Positions 54,121 to 62,909 of a DNA stretch of 64,000 nt are shown here, in pieces (the stretch's first letter is position 1; every line of letters begins with the position of its first letter). The notes beneath the pieces were generated by a model, which ran no database searches, had not been told where the DNA came from, and saw only the letters and a program-made list of their open reading frames with translations. The position numbers and the translations under genes were made by a program. Location of the stretch: assembly GCA_016865015.1 (NCBI GenBank), contig CP018226.1:4433001-4497000 (forward strand), read 5' to 3'. Origin of the DNA: Rhizobiales bacterium IMCC20636. Lineage in GTDB: Bacteria > Pseudomonadota > Alphaproteobacteria > Rhizobiales > GCA-2746425.

Positions 54121-54963
54121 TCAATTCTTTACACTTCCCGACGTCATTCCGGAGAGAAAAAATCTCTGGAAGAACAGGAAGACGACGATGACAGGAACGA
54201 TTGAAACCATGGCCGCTGCGGTCAGCGGTCCCCAATCCCGGCCGAAAAATCCGAGATAGCCGTAGATTGCGACCGGAAGAGTCTTCGTCGCTTCCGAAGA
54301 GTTCATGGCCACGGCAACCACGAAGTCGTTCCATGAGAATGTCAGTACAAACAAGCCGGATGCAACGAGCCCCGGCCCTGATAATGGCAACACAATTTTT
54401 CGGAGGATCTGTCCGCGCGAATAACCATCAATCATGGCTGCGTGTTCAAGCTCGATCGGCAGAGACAGGATGAAACTGTACATGATCCACACGACGATCG
54501 GCAGTTGATAAGCAGTGTATAAGAGCGTGAGTCCGATCAGACTGTTTGTCAGGCCGGCATTCGCCAACAGCGTGAATGTTGGAACCAGCAGAGAAGGCAG
54601 GGGTATGCTCATCAGCGCCATGGTTCCAAATAACAGGAAGGCGCTTCCGCGAAACTTGATGCGGGCGAGCGCATAGGCCGCGATGCAACCGACAAGGAGG
54701 CACAGGAAAACCGAGCCGACAGACACGATCACCGAGTTCAGGATCGGACGCCCGATTCCGGTTTCAAAGAGAAACAGATAATGTTCAAACGTGGTGGTTT
54801 CCGGGATGATCTGAGGCGGATATCTGAGGATGGCTGGAGTTGGCTTCAGGGAAGTAGACAGTCCCCAAAGTATAGGTCCAAGAGCGACTGCCAGAATGAT
54901 CAGGTTCAAGGCCCAGGTGATGGCGCGCCGCGCCAGACTTCGTGATCGCCATTTTCTACTCAT
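54121..54963 (-). CDS. CUT1 ABC transporter permease (MalG/UgpE-like)
   Basis: Permease of 280 aa with six predicted helices and the EAA coupling loop, visible as EHAAMIDGYSRGQILRKIVL followed by PLSGPGLVASG near residues 192-222. The N-terminus is strongly basic (SRKWRSRSLARRAI) before the first helix. Start and stop share a base with the upstream permease (TGATG at 54965-54961), so the two are translationally coupled. Confidence 0.93.
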   Translation of the reverse strand: MSRKWRSRSLARRAITWALNLIILAVALGPILWGLSTSLKPTPAILRYPPQIIPETTTFEHYLFLFETGIGRPILNSVIVSVGSVFLCLLVGCIAAYALARIKFRGSAFLLFGTMALMSIPLPSLLVPTFTLLANAGLTNSLIGLTLLYTAYQLPIVVWIMYSFILSLPIELEHAAMIDGYSRGQILRKIVLPLSGPGLVASGLFVLTFSWNDFVVAVAMNSSEATKTLPVAIYGYLGFFGRDWGPLTAAAMVSIVPVIVVFLFFQRFFLSGMTSGSVKN

Positions 54964-55880
54964 CAGCGGCCTCCTTTCTGACGGAACAGGAGCAAGTTGA
55001 TTGCAATCAGAACGATGTTCATCAGAAACACCAGAATCGCCAGCGCATTTGCCTCACCCATCCGAAAATCAACAAATCCAAGGCGGTAAAGCGACAGGCC
55101 CAAAGTCTGCGTACTGTTGTTGGGTCCTCCTCCCGTCAGGATGAGAGCAAAGGTCAGAACGTTCACAAAATGAATGAGGAGCCGCACAATCGTTATGAGG
55201 ATCGGTAGGCGCATCATTGGCAATGTAATTCGGCGAAAGCGATACCATGCGGATGCGCCATCAATTGCGGCGGCCTGCGCAAGGGTGATGGGGATGCTTT
55301 TGAGCCCTGCGAGCAGCAAGATCATGGCAAAAGCACTGTCTCTCCAAACACCATTGAAAATCAGCGCTGCCATTGCATTGGTCGGATCTGCCAGGATCGA
55401 GGTTTCACTCAGGCCAAACGGACCCAGCACCGCGCTGGTGATTCCTGCATCTTTGGAAAAAATCCAGCGCAGCAAGAGCGAGCCAACCAGCATTGATATG
55501 ACGTAGGGAACCAGAACCGCCGCCCGAGCAAAAACATTCCATCTGGTGTCGCGTTCAAGATGAAGTGCGAGGCCCAGCCCGACTGTCAGTGTGATGACGA
55601 GGGCAAAGAAGGAAAATACCAGAGTAGCGAAGAGGCTCTTCAGGATGAAAGGTGAGGTCAGGATCTTGATATAATTGTCAAAGCCGCGGAATTCGGTTAA
55701 CTCGAAAAAGTCGACACGGAACATGCTGTAATAAGCGGCGAGCACCAGCGGCATGGCGACCAGAAAAACCTCCAGAAGGACAAGCGGAATCACAAAGCCG
55801 AATGCTTCGCGTTCTTCCGGGCGCAACCATGCGCTGCGTCGACGCGACCTATGCTGAACAGATGCTTCGGATTGTTCCAA
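54963..55880 (-). CDS. CUT1 ABC transporter permease (MalF/UgpA-like)
   Basis: Permease of 305 aa from a TTG at 55880 preceded by GGGGAGAG; the frame is open to an ATG at 55931 with no good ribosome site. Helices begin near EREAFGFVIPLVLLEVFLVA. The EAA loop is AQAAAIDGASAWYRFRRITL with PMMRLPIL after it. It is the first gene of the operon, divergent from the small DNA-binding-like gene at 56025. Confidence 0.9.
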   Translation of the reverse strand: MEQSEASVQHRSRRRSAWLRPEEREAFGFVIPLVLLEVFLVAMPLVLAAYYSMFRVDFFELTEFRGFDNYIKILTSPFILKSLFATLVFSFFALVITLTVGLGLALHLERDTRWNVFARAAVLVPYVISMLVGSLLLRWIFSKDAGITSAVLGPFGLSETSILADPTNAMAALIFNGVWRDSAFAMILLLAGLKSIPITLAQAAAIDGASAWYRFRRITLPMMRLPILITIVRLLIHFVNVLTFALILTGGGPNNSTQTLGLSLYRLGFVDFRMGEANALAILVFLMNIVLIAINLLLFRQKGGR

Positions 55881-56024
55881 TTTTTCTCTCCCCTGCTTAA
55901 GATAGTCACCTGGACAGCAATAACTCTTCAATGTCGATTTCGTGCAAAACGTTGCAAGCCAGAGCCATAGACGACTATAAACTAAAGAAAATTTATTTCT
56001 GAGAGTGCAGGAGCGTGAAAAAGC

Positions 56025-56423
56025 ATGGAAAAGGACAGCACAAATTCTGACACGGTCAGTCCGCTTGCCCCTGAGGATATCAACACCGAGGAAGTGACAA
56101 TCAGACTGGCCAGAAAGCTTCGTACGTTGATAGGACCCGGACGCCGCTGGTCCTATAGTGGCGTCTCACATCTCAGCGGAATCGACATCCGCTCGCTGCA
56201 GGCCTATGCCCGCGGAGAAGCGTGTCCCAACCTTGCCAAATTCAAACGACTCTTGTCGGTTCTTGGCCCGGAGCTTTCAACCGAAATTGATCAGATGTAT
56301 GGCTGGAAACCCCGTGCATCTTCCGCTGCGCCGGAGAGATTGGACCTTGGCCATATTGCAGAGGAACTTCGCAGAAGCCTTGAAGTCATTGACAATTCCA
56401 TTGAGCGCGCAAGCAAGTCCTGA
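56025..56423 (+). CDS. Putative DNA-binding protein (HTH-like), paralogue A
   Basis: Small protein of 132 aa not matched to a named family. A helix-turn-helix-like region lies at about 43-75 (SYSGVSHLSGIDIRSLQAYA then RGEACPNLAKFKRLLSVLGP), with a C-terminal amphipathic helix (IAEELRRSLEVIDNSIERA). It shares IRSLQAYxxGExCPNLAK...GWxPRAS with the neighbouring convergent gene at 56445-56867, so the two are paralogues. It has a CAGGAGCG ribosome site and is divergent from the CUT1 operon, whose expression it could control. Confidence 0.72.
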   Translation: MEKDSTNSDTVSPLAPEDINTEEVTIRLARKLRTLIGPGRRWSYSGVSHLSGIDIRSLQAYARGEACPNLAKFKRLLSVLGPELSTEIDQMYGWKPRASSAAPERLDLGHIAEELRRSLEVIDNSIERASKS

Positions 56424-56444
56424 GCCTTTCTCCTTTATACGGAA

Positions 56445-56867
56445 TCATTTGGTGCCCCGACCGTCATCGTCGGTGTCAAAAACCATGCATTTTTCGATTG
56501 CAGTCAGCGCGGTCAGGACTTCCTGCCTCAATTCAATTAATGATTTGACATCGGCTCCAGATGAATCTGACGCTCTCGGCGTCCAGCCAAGCATCAGTGC
56601 CAGATTAAAACCGACTTCCGGGCCAAACACTCGTAAAAGCCGACAATATTTGGCAAGATTTGGACACGCATCCCCTTCGACATAGGCGCGCAAAGTGCGT
56701 TCGTTGATGTGCGCCATACGCGCAGCATCTGCAAATGAGTATGTGCATCCGGGGCCAATTATTCTCTTCAGACTGGTACTCAGCCTGCGCTTGATCTCAG
56801 CAGGTGTGATGGCCATTGTGGCAATTGGTGCGTCGACGTCATTTGGCTTCAACTTGCTCACACCCAA
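56445..56867 (-). CDS. Putative DNA-binding protein (HTH-like), paralogue B
   Basis: Small protein of 140 aa. Residues 42-100 read SFADAARMAHINERTLRAYV then EGDACPNLAKYCRLLRVFGP and MLGWTPRAS, paralleling paralogue A. The DAARMAHINERTLRAYVEGD part has the look of a recognition helix. The C-terminus ends MVFDTDDDGRGTK. It faces paralogue A tail-to-tail with a 21-bp gap and no clear terminator. The pair resembles a duplicated regulator or phage-type repressor couple. Function unknown. Confidence 0.72.
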   Translation of the reverse strand: MGVSKLKPNDVDAPIATMAITPAEIKRRLSTSLKRIIGPGCTYSFADAARMAHINERTLRAYVEGDACPNLAKYCRLLRVFGPEVGFNLALMLGWTPRASDSSGADVKSLIELRQEVLTALTAIEKCMVFDTDDDGRGTK

Positions 56868-57076
56868 ACATCTAACGGCAGCTTTCCAGCAGCAAGGCTT
56901 TCACTTCAGCCTGGCGCATTCTTGCTCATTCAAGACGAAAAGTTTAACAGGGCCGGATTGCCAGAACAAGATGTCATTGCTTGTCAGCGCGTCTGTCCAG
57001 TGAAGCTGACCCGATCCTCCCAGCCTACCGGATTTGAATCTGATCGCCGTCAACGGCTCGGATCGGATCGAGTCTT

Positions 57077-57114
57077 GCAAAAACAGTCGCCAGCCGAAAC
57101 AAACCGGCTGGCGA
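57077..57114 (-). terminator. Rho-independent terminator of the PQQ-type dehydrogenase gene
   Basis: TCGCCAGCCG (57087-57096) and CGGCTGGCGA (57105-57114) form a perfect 10-bp stem with an 8-nt loop. In the minus-strand transcript it is followed by CTGTTTTTGC. It lies 29 bp after the dehydrogenase stop. Confidence 0.85.
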
Positions 57115-57142
57115 CGCGAGGATTGAATGTGAACCCTGCTGC

Positions 57143-58444
57143 TTAAGCTGCGGTTACGCGCCAGATGACGTTGCCGACATCATCTGCAACCAGCAATGAA
57201 TTATCCGGTCCGATGGTCACCCCAACAGGGCGCCCATAGGCCACCTTTTCGTCAGGTGCCAGGAAGCCGGACAATATGTCCCGCGCGGGTCCCGACGGCT
57301 TGCCATTTTCAAACGGAATGAAAATGACCTTGTAGCCACTCAGATTGCTGCGATTCCATGAGCCGTGCTGCCCAATCACCATTCCATCGGGAAAGCCGGG
57401 CAGCGTGCCCGCAGGCATCCAGCACAGTCCCAATGACGCGGTGTGCCCGCCCAAAGCGTAATCTGGCCGCGTTGCCGTTGCCACCATGGCAGGGTCCTGT
57501 GGAACCCGGTCATCGACGGTTTGGCCCCAGTAGCAATATGGCCAGCCGTAAAATCCACCCTCACGCACAGAGGTCAGGTAATCTGGTGGAACTTCGTCGC
57601 CAAGTCCGTCGCGTTCGTTCACCACTGTCCAAAGGGTTTCGCTTGACGGTTCCCAGGCCATGCCCACAGCGTTGCGCAAGCCGGATGCGAAAATTCTGCT
57701 TTCACCGGTTTTGACATCCAGCTCGTGGATGGCGGCGCGCCCTTCTTCAGCTTCCATGCCATTGTCAGCGATATTCGTTTCTGACCCGACACCAGCATAA
57801 ATTTTCGTGCCATCAGGGCTAGCCAGCAAATTGCGCGTCCAGTGCCCTCCGGGTTTGAAATCCACCAGTTTCTTTCCAGCAGCGGTGATTTTGGTCTCTC
57901 CGTCCGAATATGGGAAAGCAACAATACCGTCGGTGTTGCCGACGTAGAAAGTGCCGTCCAGGAGCGTCATGCCAAATGGATGGTAAAGGTTCTCCAGAAA
58001 GATGTCGTTCACTTCGCCAACGCCGTCGCCATCGGCATCCCTGAATATTGAAATCCTGTTGGCGCTTTCGCCAACGGCCTTTGCGCGCTTCATCGTGCTG
58101 AACATGGCATATTCAAACGGTGTCTTGGCTTTGTCCCACGGCAACCCCAGGGCCTCGGCCACCAGAACATCATTGTTTGGCAGCACGTAAATCCAGCGAG
58201 GATGCTTCAGATCGCGCGCGAACGCATTCACTTTCAGACCCGGCGCTGCAGTCGGCGTGTGATCACCAATCCAACCTTTGGCGGTCGGCATTTTCAGCGT
58301 CGGAATGCCTTGTGCCTTGGCCTCTGGAATCATCGGCGAACCACCGACTGCCGGAGGATCAGTTTCCTTGCCCCATTTCCGCATCAGTATCATTGCAGCG
58401 CCGATCCAGGCGACGATTCGTGCGAAAATTCCAGATATGCTCAT
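57143..58444 (-). CDS. PQQ-dependent sugar dehydrogenase (sorbosone dehydrogenase-like)
   Basis: Periplasmic beta-propeller oxidoreductase of 433 aa. The start at 58444 is preceded by GGAG and gives an N-terminal membrane anchor (ISGIFARIVAWIGAAMILM). The six-bladed sGDH-type propeller is recognisable from PGLKVNAFARDLKHPRWIYV, RNLLASPDGTKIYAGVGSET, IFASGLRNAVGMAWEPSSET, IGQHGSWNRSNLSGYKVIFI and a final GPDNSLLVADDVGNVIWRV, the usual hydrophobic end. It would oxidise a sugar or keto-sugar at the outer face and feed electrons to the respiratory chain. It is followed by a strong terminator. An operon with the ABC genes upstream (161-bp gap) is possible. Confidence 0.87.
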   Translation of the reverse strand: MSISGIFARIVAWIGAAMILMRKWGKETDPPAVGGSPMIPEAKAQGIPTLKMPTAKGWIGDHTPTAAPGLKVNAFARDLKHPRWIYVLPNNDVLVAEALGLPWDKAKTPFEYAMFSTMKRAKAVGESANRISIFRDADGDGVGEVNDIFLENLYHPFGMTLLDGTFYVGNTDGIVAFPYSDGETKITAAGKKLVDFKPGGHWTRNLLASPDGTKIYAGVGSETNIADNGMEAEEGRAAIHELDVKTGESRIFASGLRNAVGMAWEPSSETLWTVVNERDGLGDEVPPDYLTSVREGGFYGWPYCYWGQTVDDRVPQDPAMVATATRPDYALGGHTASLGLCWMPAGTLPGFPDGMVIGQHGSWNRSNLSGYKVIFIPFENGKPSGPARDILSGFLAPDEKVAYGRPVGVTIGPDNSLLVADDVGNVIWRVTAA

Positions 58445-58605
58445 TTTGATCTCCGTCAGATTTTTGTGCAAGCTAGCCTATGTGGGCTCGGCTTGAAACC
58501 AGGCTTTGTCAAGTTAATACGCACAAGCCACACATGGTGACACAATCTCACGAAACCCAGCGCAAAAAATGTACTCTGCATCAAGCGCCTCCTCGAAACC
58601 CTGCG

Positions 58606-59196
58606 TCAAAGCAGTGTTGCTGGCGACCCGCTCAGTGTTAAGACCCTGTCACCCAGGCGCTGCGCCTCGTCTTCAGAATGCGTCACAAAAATCGTGGCAG
58701 GGCGTGTGTCGCGGATCAGAATCTCGGTCAGGGACACCATCTCATTGGCGGTTTCGGAATCGAGCGATACGAATGGCTCATCCATGATCAGCACTTCGGG
58801 ACGTCCGGCAAATGCGCGGGCCAGCGACAGTCTTCTTTGCTGCCCAAGCGATAGCTGCCCCGGAAACATATCGTCCTTGCCGGCAATACCAACGCGCGCC
58901 AGCGCCTCTCGCGCTTCCGAGACACTCAATGTCTCATGGACCAGCGTAATGTTTTGCAGGGAGGTGCGCCATGGCAGAAGGGTTGGTTCCTGAAAGACAA
59001 TAGCTTTGGATTTTGAGCAATTGATGGTGCCGGTAAAATGCGTGTCCGTTCCGGCAATCAGCTTCAGCAAAGTGGATTTACCGATGCCTGAGCGCCCGAC
59101 GATGGCAACAGTTTCGCCCGCAGCAACCTCGAACTGAATGTCACGCAGAATGGCAGTTGTGCCAAAACTCTTGGAGGCAATGTTGACCTTGATCAT
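58606..59196 (-). CDS. ABC transporter ATP-binding protein (nitrate/sulfonate/taurine type)
   Basis: Short ABC ATPase of 196 aa; most SsuB/TauB homologues are 240-270. The start at 59196 overlaps the permease stop (ATGA) and has GGAGGGAGG directly before it; the frame is open to 59247. Walker A GRSGIGKST, Q-loop IVFQEPTLLPWRTSLQNITL, signature LSLGQQRRLSLARAFA and Walker B VLIMDEPFVSLD are all intact, ending soon after the H-loop (FVTHSEDEAQRLGDRVL). The missing part is only the non-catalytic tail, so it is probably functional. Confidence 0.88.
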   Translation of the reverse strand: MIKVNIASKSFGTTAILRDIQFEVAAGETVAIVGRSGIGKSTLLKLIAGTDTHFTGTINCSKSKAIVFQEPTLLPWRTSLQNITLVHETLSVSEAREALARVGIAGKDDMFPGQLSLGQQRRLSLARAFAGRPEVLIMDEPFVSLDSETANEMVSLTEILIRDTRPATIFVTHSEDEAQRLGDRVLTLSGSPATLL

Positions 59197-59930
59197 GCCT
59201 CCCTCCAGCGCCGCGTGCGGCGTTCCCAGGGTTGCAGAAACAGCCATTCAACGAGCAACATGACCGCGATAAAAGAGAGCGAATAGACCAACACCATCGC
59301 GACATCGAAAAGCTGAAAATACAAATGTATCTGAAAGCCGATCCCATCGGAACGCCCAAGAAACTCAACCACGAGGACGATCTTCCAGATGACCGCAATG
59401 CCAGAGCGGGCAGCGGCAGCAATAAATGGCGCAATTTGCGGCAGAATGACGTGACGCAGATAGGGTCTGCGCCGCATGGCAAAGACCTTGCCCATCGCTG
59501 CCAAATTCGGGTCAAGCGCACGGCCGCCTTCACGGATGATGGTTGTCACGTTGGGGATTTTGTTGAGCGTTACAGCGATAATCGCGGCTGTCTCGTTCAG
59601 ACCAATCCATAGATAACACAACACAATGAGAACCAGCGCCGGAAGGTTCAGAAAAACCACCAGCCAGGGGTCCAGCCATTTGTCGATGCCGGGAAAAATC
59701 CCCATTAACAGGCCAAGTATGAGCCCGATCGACATGGCCAGCAAAAAGGCCCAGGCAACCCGAAGGGCGGTCATCGCAAGATGATATGGCAGATCGCCAG
59801 ATGTAAGCTCCGACCAGAAAGGTCCTGCCAAAGCAGTTGGCATGGGCAATATCTGGGGGTCTGCCGTCAGGGTCGCTGCAACCACCCAAAGGGCAAGCAG
59901 CGCAAACAGGGATAGAATCCGGATCGTCAC
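59193..59930 (-). CDS. ABC transporter permease (nitrate/sulfonate/taurine type)
   Basis: Permease of 245 aa from a GTG at 59930, 17 bp after the binding-protein stop; the frame is open to 60014, which would overlap the binding-protein gene by 68 bp. It starts TIRILSLFALLALWVVAATL and has six helices. The SsuC/TauC-type loop REGGRALDPNLAAMGKVFAM leads into RRRPYLRHVILPQIAPFIAA. Confidence 0.85.
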   Translation of the reverse strand: MTIRILSLFALLALWVVAATLTADPQILPMPTALAGPFWSELTSGDLPYHLAMTALRVAWAFLLAMSIGLILGLLMGIFPGIDKWLDPWLVVFLNLPALVLIVLCYLWIGLNETAAIIAVTLNKIPNVTTIIREGGRALDPNLAAMGKVFAMRRRPYLRHVILPQIAPFIAAAARSGIAVIWKIVLVVEFLGRSDGIGFQIHLYFQLFDVAMVLVYSLSFIAVMLLVEWLFLQPWERRTRRWREA

Positions 59931-59946
59931 GGGGTATAAACTGCGG

Positions 59947-60918
59947 TCATTCGACCGTCGCGAATAGACCAGCAGGCAATGTCGTCGCCTTGCCGACCAG
60001 TTTTTCACCGCCAAGTTCAGCCATCAATTGAAGAAGCTTGTCGGCACCGACTTCGTCAATGGCCCCCTCATTCGGGATCCCGGCGCGAAAGTCAGCTCGC
60101 AACGTTTCAAATTGCTTGTCAGTTGTGACATTCATCTGCTTGCGCAGTGGCTCCCACGCGCTGTCATCACTTGCGAGCAGAGCCTTCGCCGCACGTGAAG
60201 CCGTGTAGAGTTTTCGGGCAATGTCAGGATTTTCCAGAATAAAACTCTCCTTCATGACATAGCCCAGAAGCGGCGTATCAGGATCCAGGCCCAGCGCCCT
60301 GGATGCATCCGCGACGGACACCAGTTCACGCATTCCTGCCGCCTTCATCTTGGCCAGAAAGTGCCAGAAGTTGATGGCGCCTCCCAATTGACCCTGTAGC
60401 GCCGCCTTGAAGATCAGCGGCGGCGCGCCAAACACCTGCTCAGTGTTCGTCGCCAGCTGAATATTATATTCCTGCTGCGCATAGGCTTGCAGGATAAGCC
60501 AACTTTTGTCGAGTGGTCCGCCAGCGATGCCGATTTTCTGCCCCACCATATCCTGCAGGCTTTTTGCCGGGCTGTCAGCGGGCACGACCAGACCTCCGAC
60601 GGCTTTGGAATAGGGAATAAAGACATAATCTTTTCCGGCAGCGCGCTGGCGCGCGACCCAAATCCAATCAGCCACAGCCACATCAGCTTCACCACCCTCC
60701 AGCGCCACGCGCGTGGCGCCATTATCCGCATAGGGCTGGACAATCAGTTCGAAATCGTTGGCCGTGTCGAACCCGTTTCTCTTGATGGTATCAAGTTCCC
60801 AGTTCACCGTTCCTATCTTGAGAACGGCGGCACGGATCTGTGGCGTTTCGGCAGCAACATATCCAGCCGACGCAAAGGCAAACATCAATGACAACAGAAT
60901 CCGGATCAGCACGGTCAA
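59947..60918 (-). CDS. ABC transporter substrate-binding protein (NMT1/SsuA/TauA type)
   Basis: Periplasmic binding protein of 323 aa. A signal peptide at 1-23 (cleavage after YVAA) is followed by TPQIRAAVLKIGTVNWELDT. ALEGGEADVAVADWIWVARQ and IGIAGGPLDKSWLILQAYAQ are family features. It is first in the operon binding protein, permease, ATPase. The ligand could be an alkylsulfonate, a nitrogen heterocycle or another small anion; the neighbouring oxidoreductases suggest a link to PQQ/GMC oxidation, but no specific ligand is evident. Confidence 0.87.
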   Translation of the reverse strand: MTVLIRILLSLMFAFASAGYVAAETPQIRAAVLKIGTVNWELDTIKRNGFDTANDFELIVQPYADNGATRVALEGGEADVAVADWIWVARQRAAGKDYVFIPYSKAVGGLVVPADSPAKSLQDMVGQKIGIAGGPLDKSWLILQAYAQQEYNIQLATNTEQVFGAPPLIFKAALQGQLGGAINFWHFLAKMKAAGMRELVSVADASRALGLDPDTPLLGYVMKESFILENPDIARKLYTASRAAKALLASDDSAWEPLRKQMNVTTDKQFETLRADFRAGIPNEGAIDEVGADKLLQLMAELGGEKLVGKATTLPAGLFATVE

Positions 60919-61231
60919 TTATTCCTCAAAATCAAGTTTGTATTTGTTCTGCATTTTTTTGGTAGCGAGGCGACCTTATTAAGAGCTTGGGCCAAGACTT
61001 CAACAGCGCGCGATGTTGGCCCGCAGCTTTATCGTTGGAGCTGAACCGATCAGATCGTTTCCAACGGTTTTTTTCAAGATGCATTCAGGGTTCCTTCGAC
61101 TTGTCCGCGCCAAATGGCCTGATTTTGAATTTATACAAGAGTGACGGAAGCAGTCGGCCAAAGCTCATACACATGAACTGGTCAACGGCACAGCCTGATG
61201 ATATCCAAAAATCATCATTGGAGGAGTTTTT
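60919..61231. other. Divergent intergenic region between ABC operon and GMC oxidoreductase gene
   Basis: A 313-bp gap that must hold promoters for both directions. It contains an A/T-rich stretch near 60925-60965 and the GGAGGAG ribosome site (61220-61226) of the GMC gene. No operator, repeat or small gene could be supported. Confidence 0.45.
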
Positions 61232-62767
61232 GTGACCGTGGATGCATTTCGCCCTGACGTCGTCATCATTGGGTCCGGAGTCGGCGGCAGTGCGGTGGCC
61301 CACAAACTGTGCGGAACCGGTTCGAAAATACTGATCCTTGAGCGCGGTGATTTCTTGCCCAAGGAACCGGAAAACGCTGATGCCGTGGCTGTATTCGTGC
61401 AGTCCCGTTACAAGACTGAAGAAAAATGGCAGGACGCACAGGGGCGTAGCTACAGGCCCGGACAATATTACTATGTCGGCGGCCACACCAAATTTTTCGG
61501 CACCGCCATGTTCCGCTTTCGGGAAAGCGACTTCCGTGAAGAAAAATTCACGGACGGAACATCGCCCGTCTGGCCCATCAGCTATGATGATCTGGAGCCC
61601 TTTTACACCGAGGGTGAGCGCTTGTTTGGCGTGCGCGGCGCGGCTGGGCAAGACCCAGGCGAGCCACCGCGCAGCAGTCCGTACCCCCATGCCGCAATTC
61701 CGCATGAACCGCTGATCGCTGATATGGCACAGCGCATGACACATCTTGGCCTGCATCCATTTCATATGCCATCCGCCATAGATTTCGGGCCTGGCGGCAC
61801 CTGCAGGCGGTGTGGGACGTGTGATGCATTTCCATGCCGGTATGGCGCAAAAGGCGACGCAGAAACCCGGTTTTTGCGCCCATTGCTAAATCATCCGGAT
61901 GTGACCCTGTGGACCAAGGCGAAGGCGACCCGTTTGATTGCGGATAGTGATAACCGAAAGATTGTTGCGGTCGAAATTGACCGGGATGGCGAACAGATGA
62001 GCATCGACGCGCCGCTATTTGTTCTGAGTGCGGGTGCCATAAATTCGGCCGTGTTGTTGTTGCAATCCGCCACAGACTCCCTGCCGCAGGGTTTGGCCAA
62101 CCAATCAGGTGTCGTCGGTCGATATCTGATGAACCACCATCTGACAGGGCTGATGGGCGTAAGGCCATTTCAGGTGAACAATACAAAATTTCCAAAAACC
62201 CTGTCGATCAATGACTTCTATCACGGACTGCCCGACGATCCCTCTGCACGCGGCAATCTGCAGATGTTGGGCAACATCGCCGGGCCTATGATCCGATCCG
62301 CCTATCAAAACATACCGAAACCTGCAGCCAACTGGCTGGGACGGCACAGCGTTGACTGGCTGGCAATGTCGGAAGATCTTCCCACTCACGACAGTCGCGT
62401 ACGTGTGCTGCCCGGCGGAAAAATCGAGGTGAATTATCAACCCGGCGGAAGGCAATCCCATGACCGGTTTGTGCGTCATGCGCAACGTCTTTTGAAGCGT
62501 GCGGGCTTTCCCCTGGTCTTGCGACACAGTTTTGGAATCAAAGCACCATCGCATCAGTGTGGCACTGTGCGCATGGGCCTAGATCCAGATCATTCTGCCC
62601 TCAACACCTATTGCCGCGCCCACGCACACCCAAACCTGTATGTTGTCGATTCCGGCTTTTTTCCATCATCAGCTGCCCTGAACCCGGCCTTGACCATTGC
62701 TGCGCAATCCCTGCGTGTTGGTGCTCACCTGCGAGCTCATTGGCGCAATGACACGATGTCGCTTTGA
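61232..62767 (+). CDS. GMC family FAD-dependent oxidoreductase
   Basis: Glucose-methanol-choline family enzyme of 511 aa with a GTG start and a strong GGAGGAG site. The FAD motif is VIIGSGVGGSAVAHKL (11-26). The active-site His is in SHQCGTVRMG and the Asn in NPALTIAAQSL near the C-terminus. A cysteine cluster, C191-x2-C194-x2-C197-x4-C202 (CRRCGTCDAFPC), lies in the middle, as in a GMC subgroup of sugar and alcohol dehydrogenases; it may bind a metal or Fe-S centre. No signal peptide. It probably oxidises a sugar or alcohol; context points to sugar metabolism. Confidence 0.9.
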   Translation: MTVDAFRPDVVIIGSGVGGSAVAHKLCGTGSKILILERGDFLPKEPENADAVAVFVQSRYKTEEKWQDAQGRSYRPGQYYYVGGHTKFFGTAMFRFRESDFREEKFTDGTSPVWPISYDDLEPFYTEGERLFGVRGAAGQDPGEPPRSSPYPHAAIPHEPLIADMAQRMTHLGLHPFHMPSAIDFGPGGTCRRCGTCDAFPCRYGAKGDAETRFLRPLLNHPDVTLWTKAKATRLIADSDNRKIVAVEIDRDGEQMSIDAPLFVLSAGAINSAVLLLQSATDSLPQGLANQSGVVGRYLMNHHLTGLMGVRPFQVNNTKFPKTLSINDFYHGLPDDPSARGNLQMLGNIAGPMIRSAYQNIPKPAANWLGRHSVDWLAMSEDLPTHDSRVRVLPGGKIEVNYQPGGRQSHDRFVRHAQRLLKRAGFPLVLRHSFGIKAPSHQCGTVRMGLDPDHSALNTYCRAHAHPNLYVVDSGFFPSSAALNPALTIAAQSLRVGAHLRAHWRNDTMSL

Positions 62768-62909
62768 CATTCGTCCGTTCCCCGTTTGAGGAGAGAGACA
62801 ATGAAGTGATTCAGGATTTCCGGTGGGCAGGTCATTGGTTTTTGAGCGACATCCTGCTCGCAAGTCGAACTGCCCTGCACAAACGGACGTGACAGTTGAT
62901 CTTGCGTCT

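Noticed and set aside
58606..59196. The short ABC ATPase as a broken gene
   Set aside because: At 196 aa it is shorter than usual, but Walker A, Q-loop, signature, Walker B and H-loop are all intact, so truncation of function is not supported.
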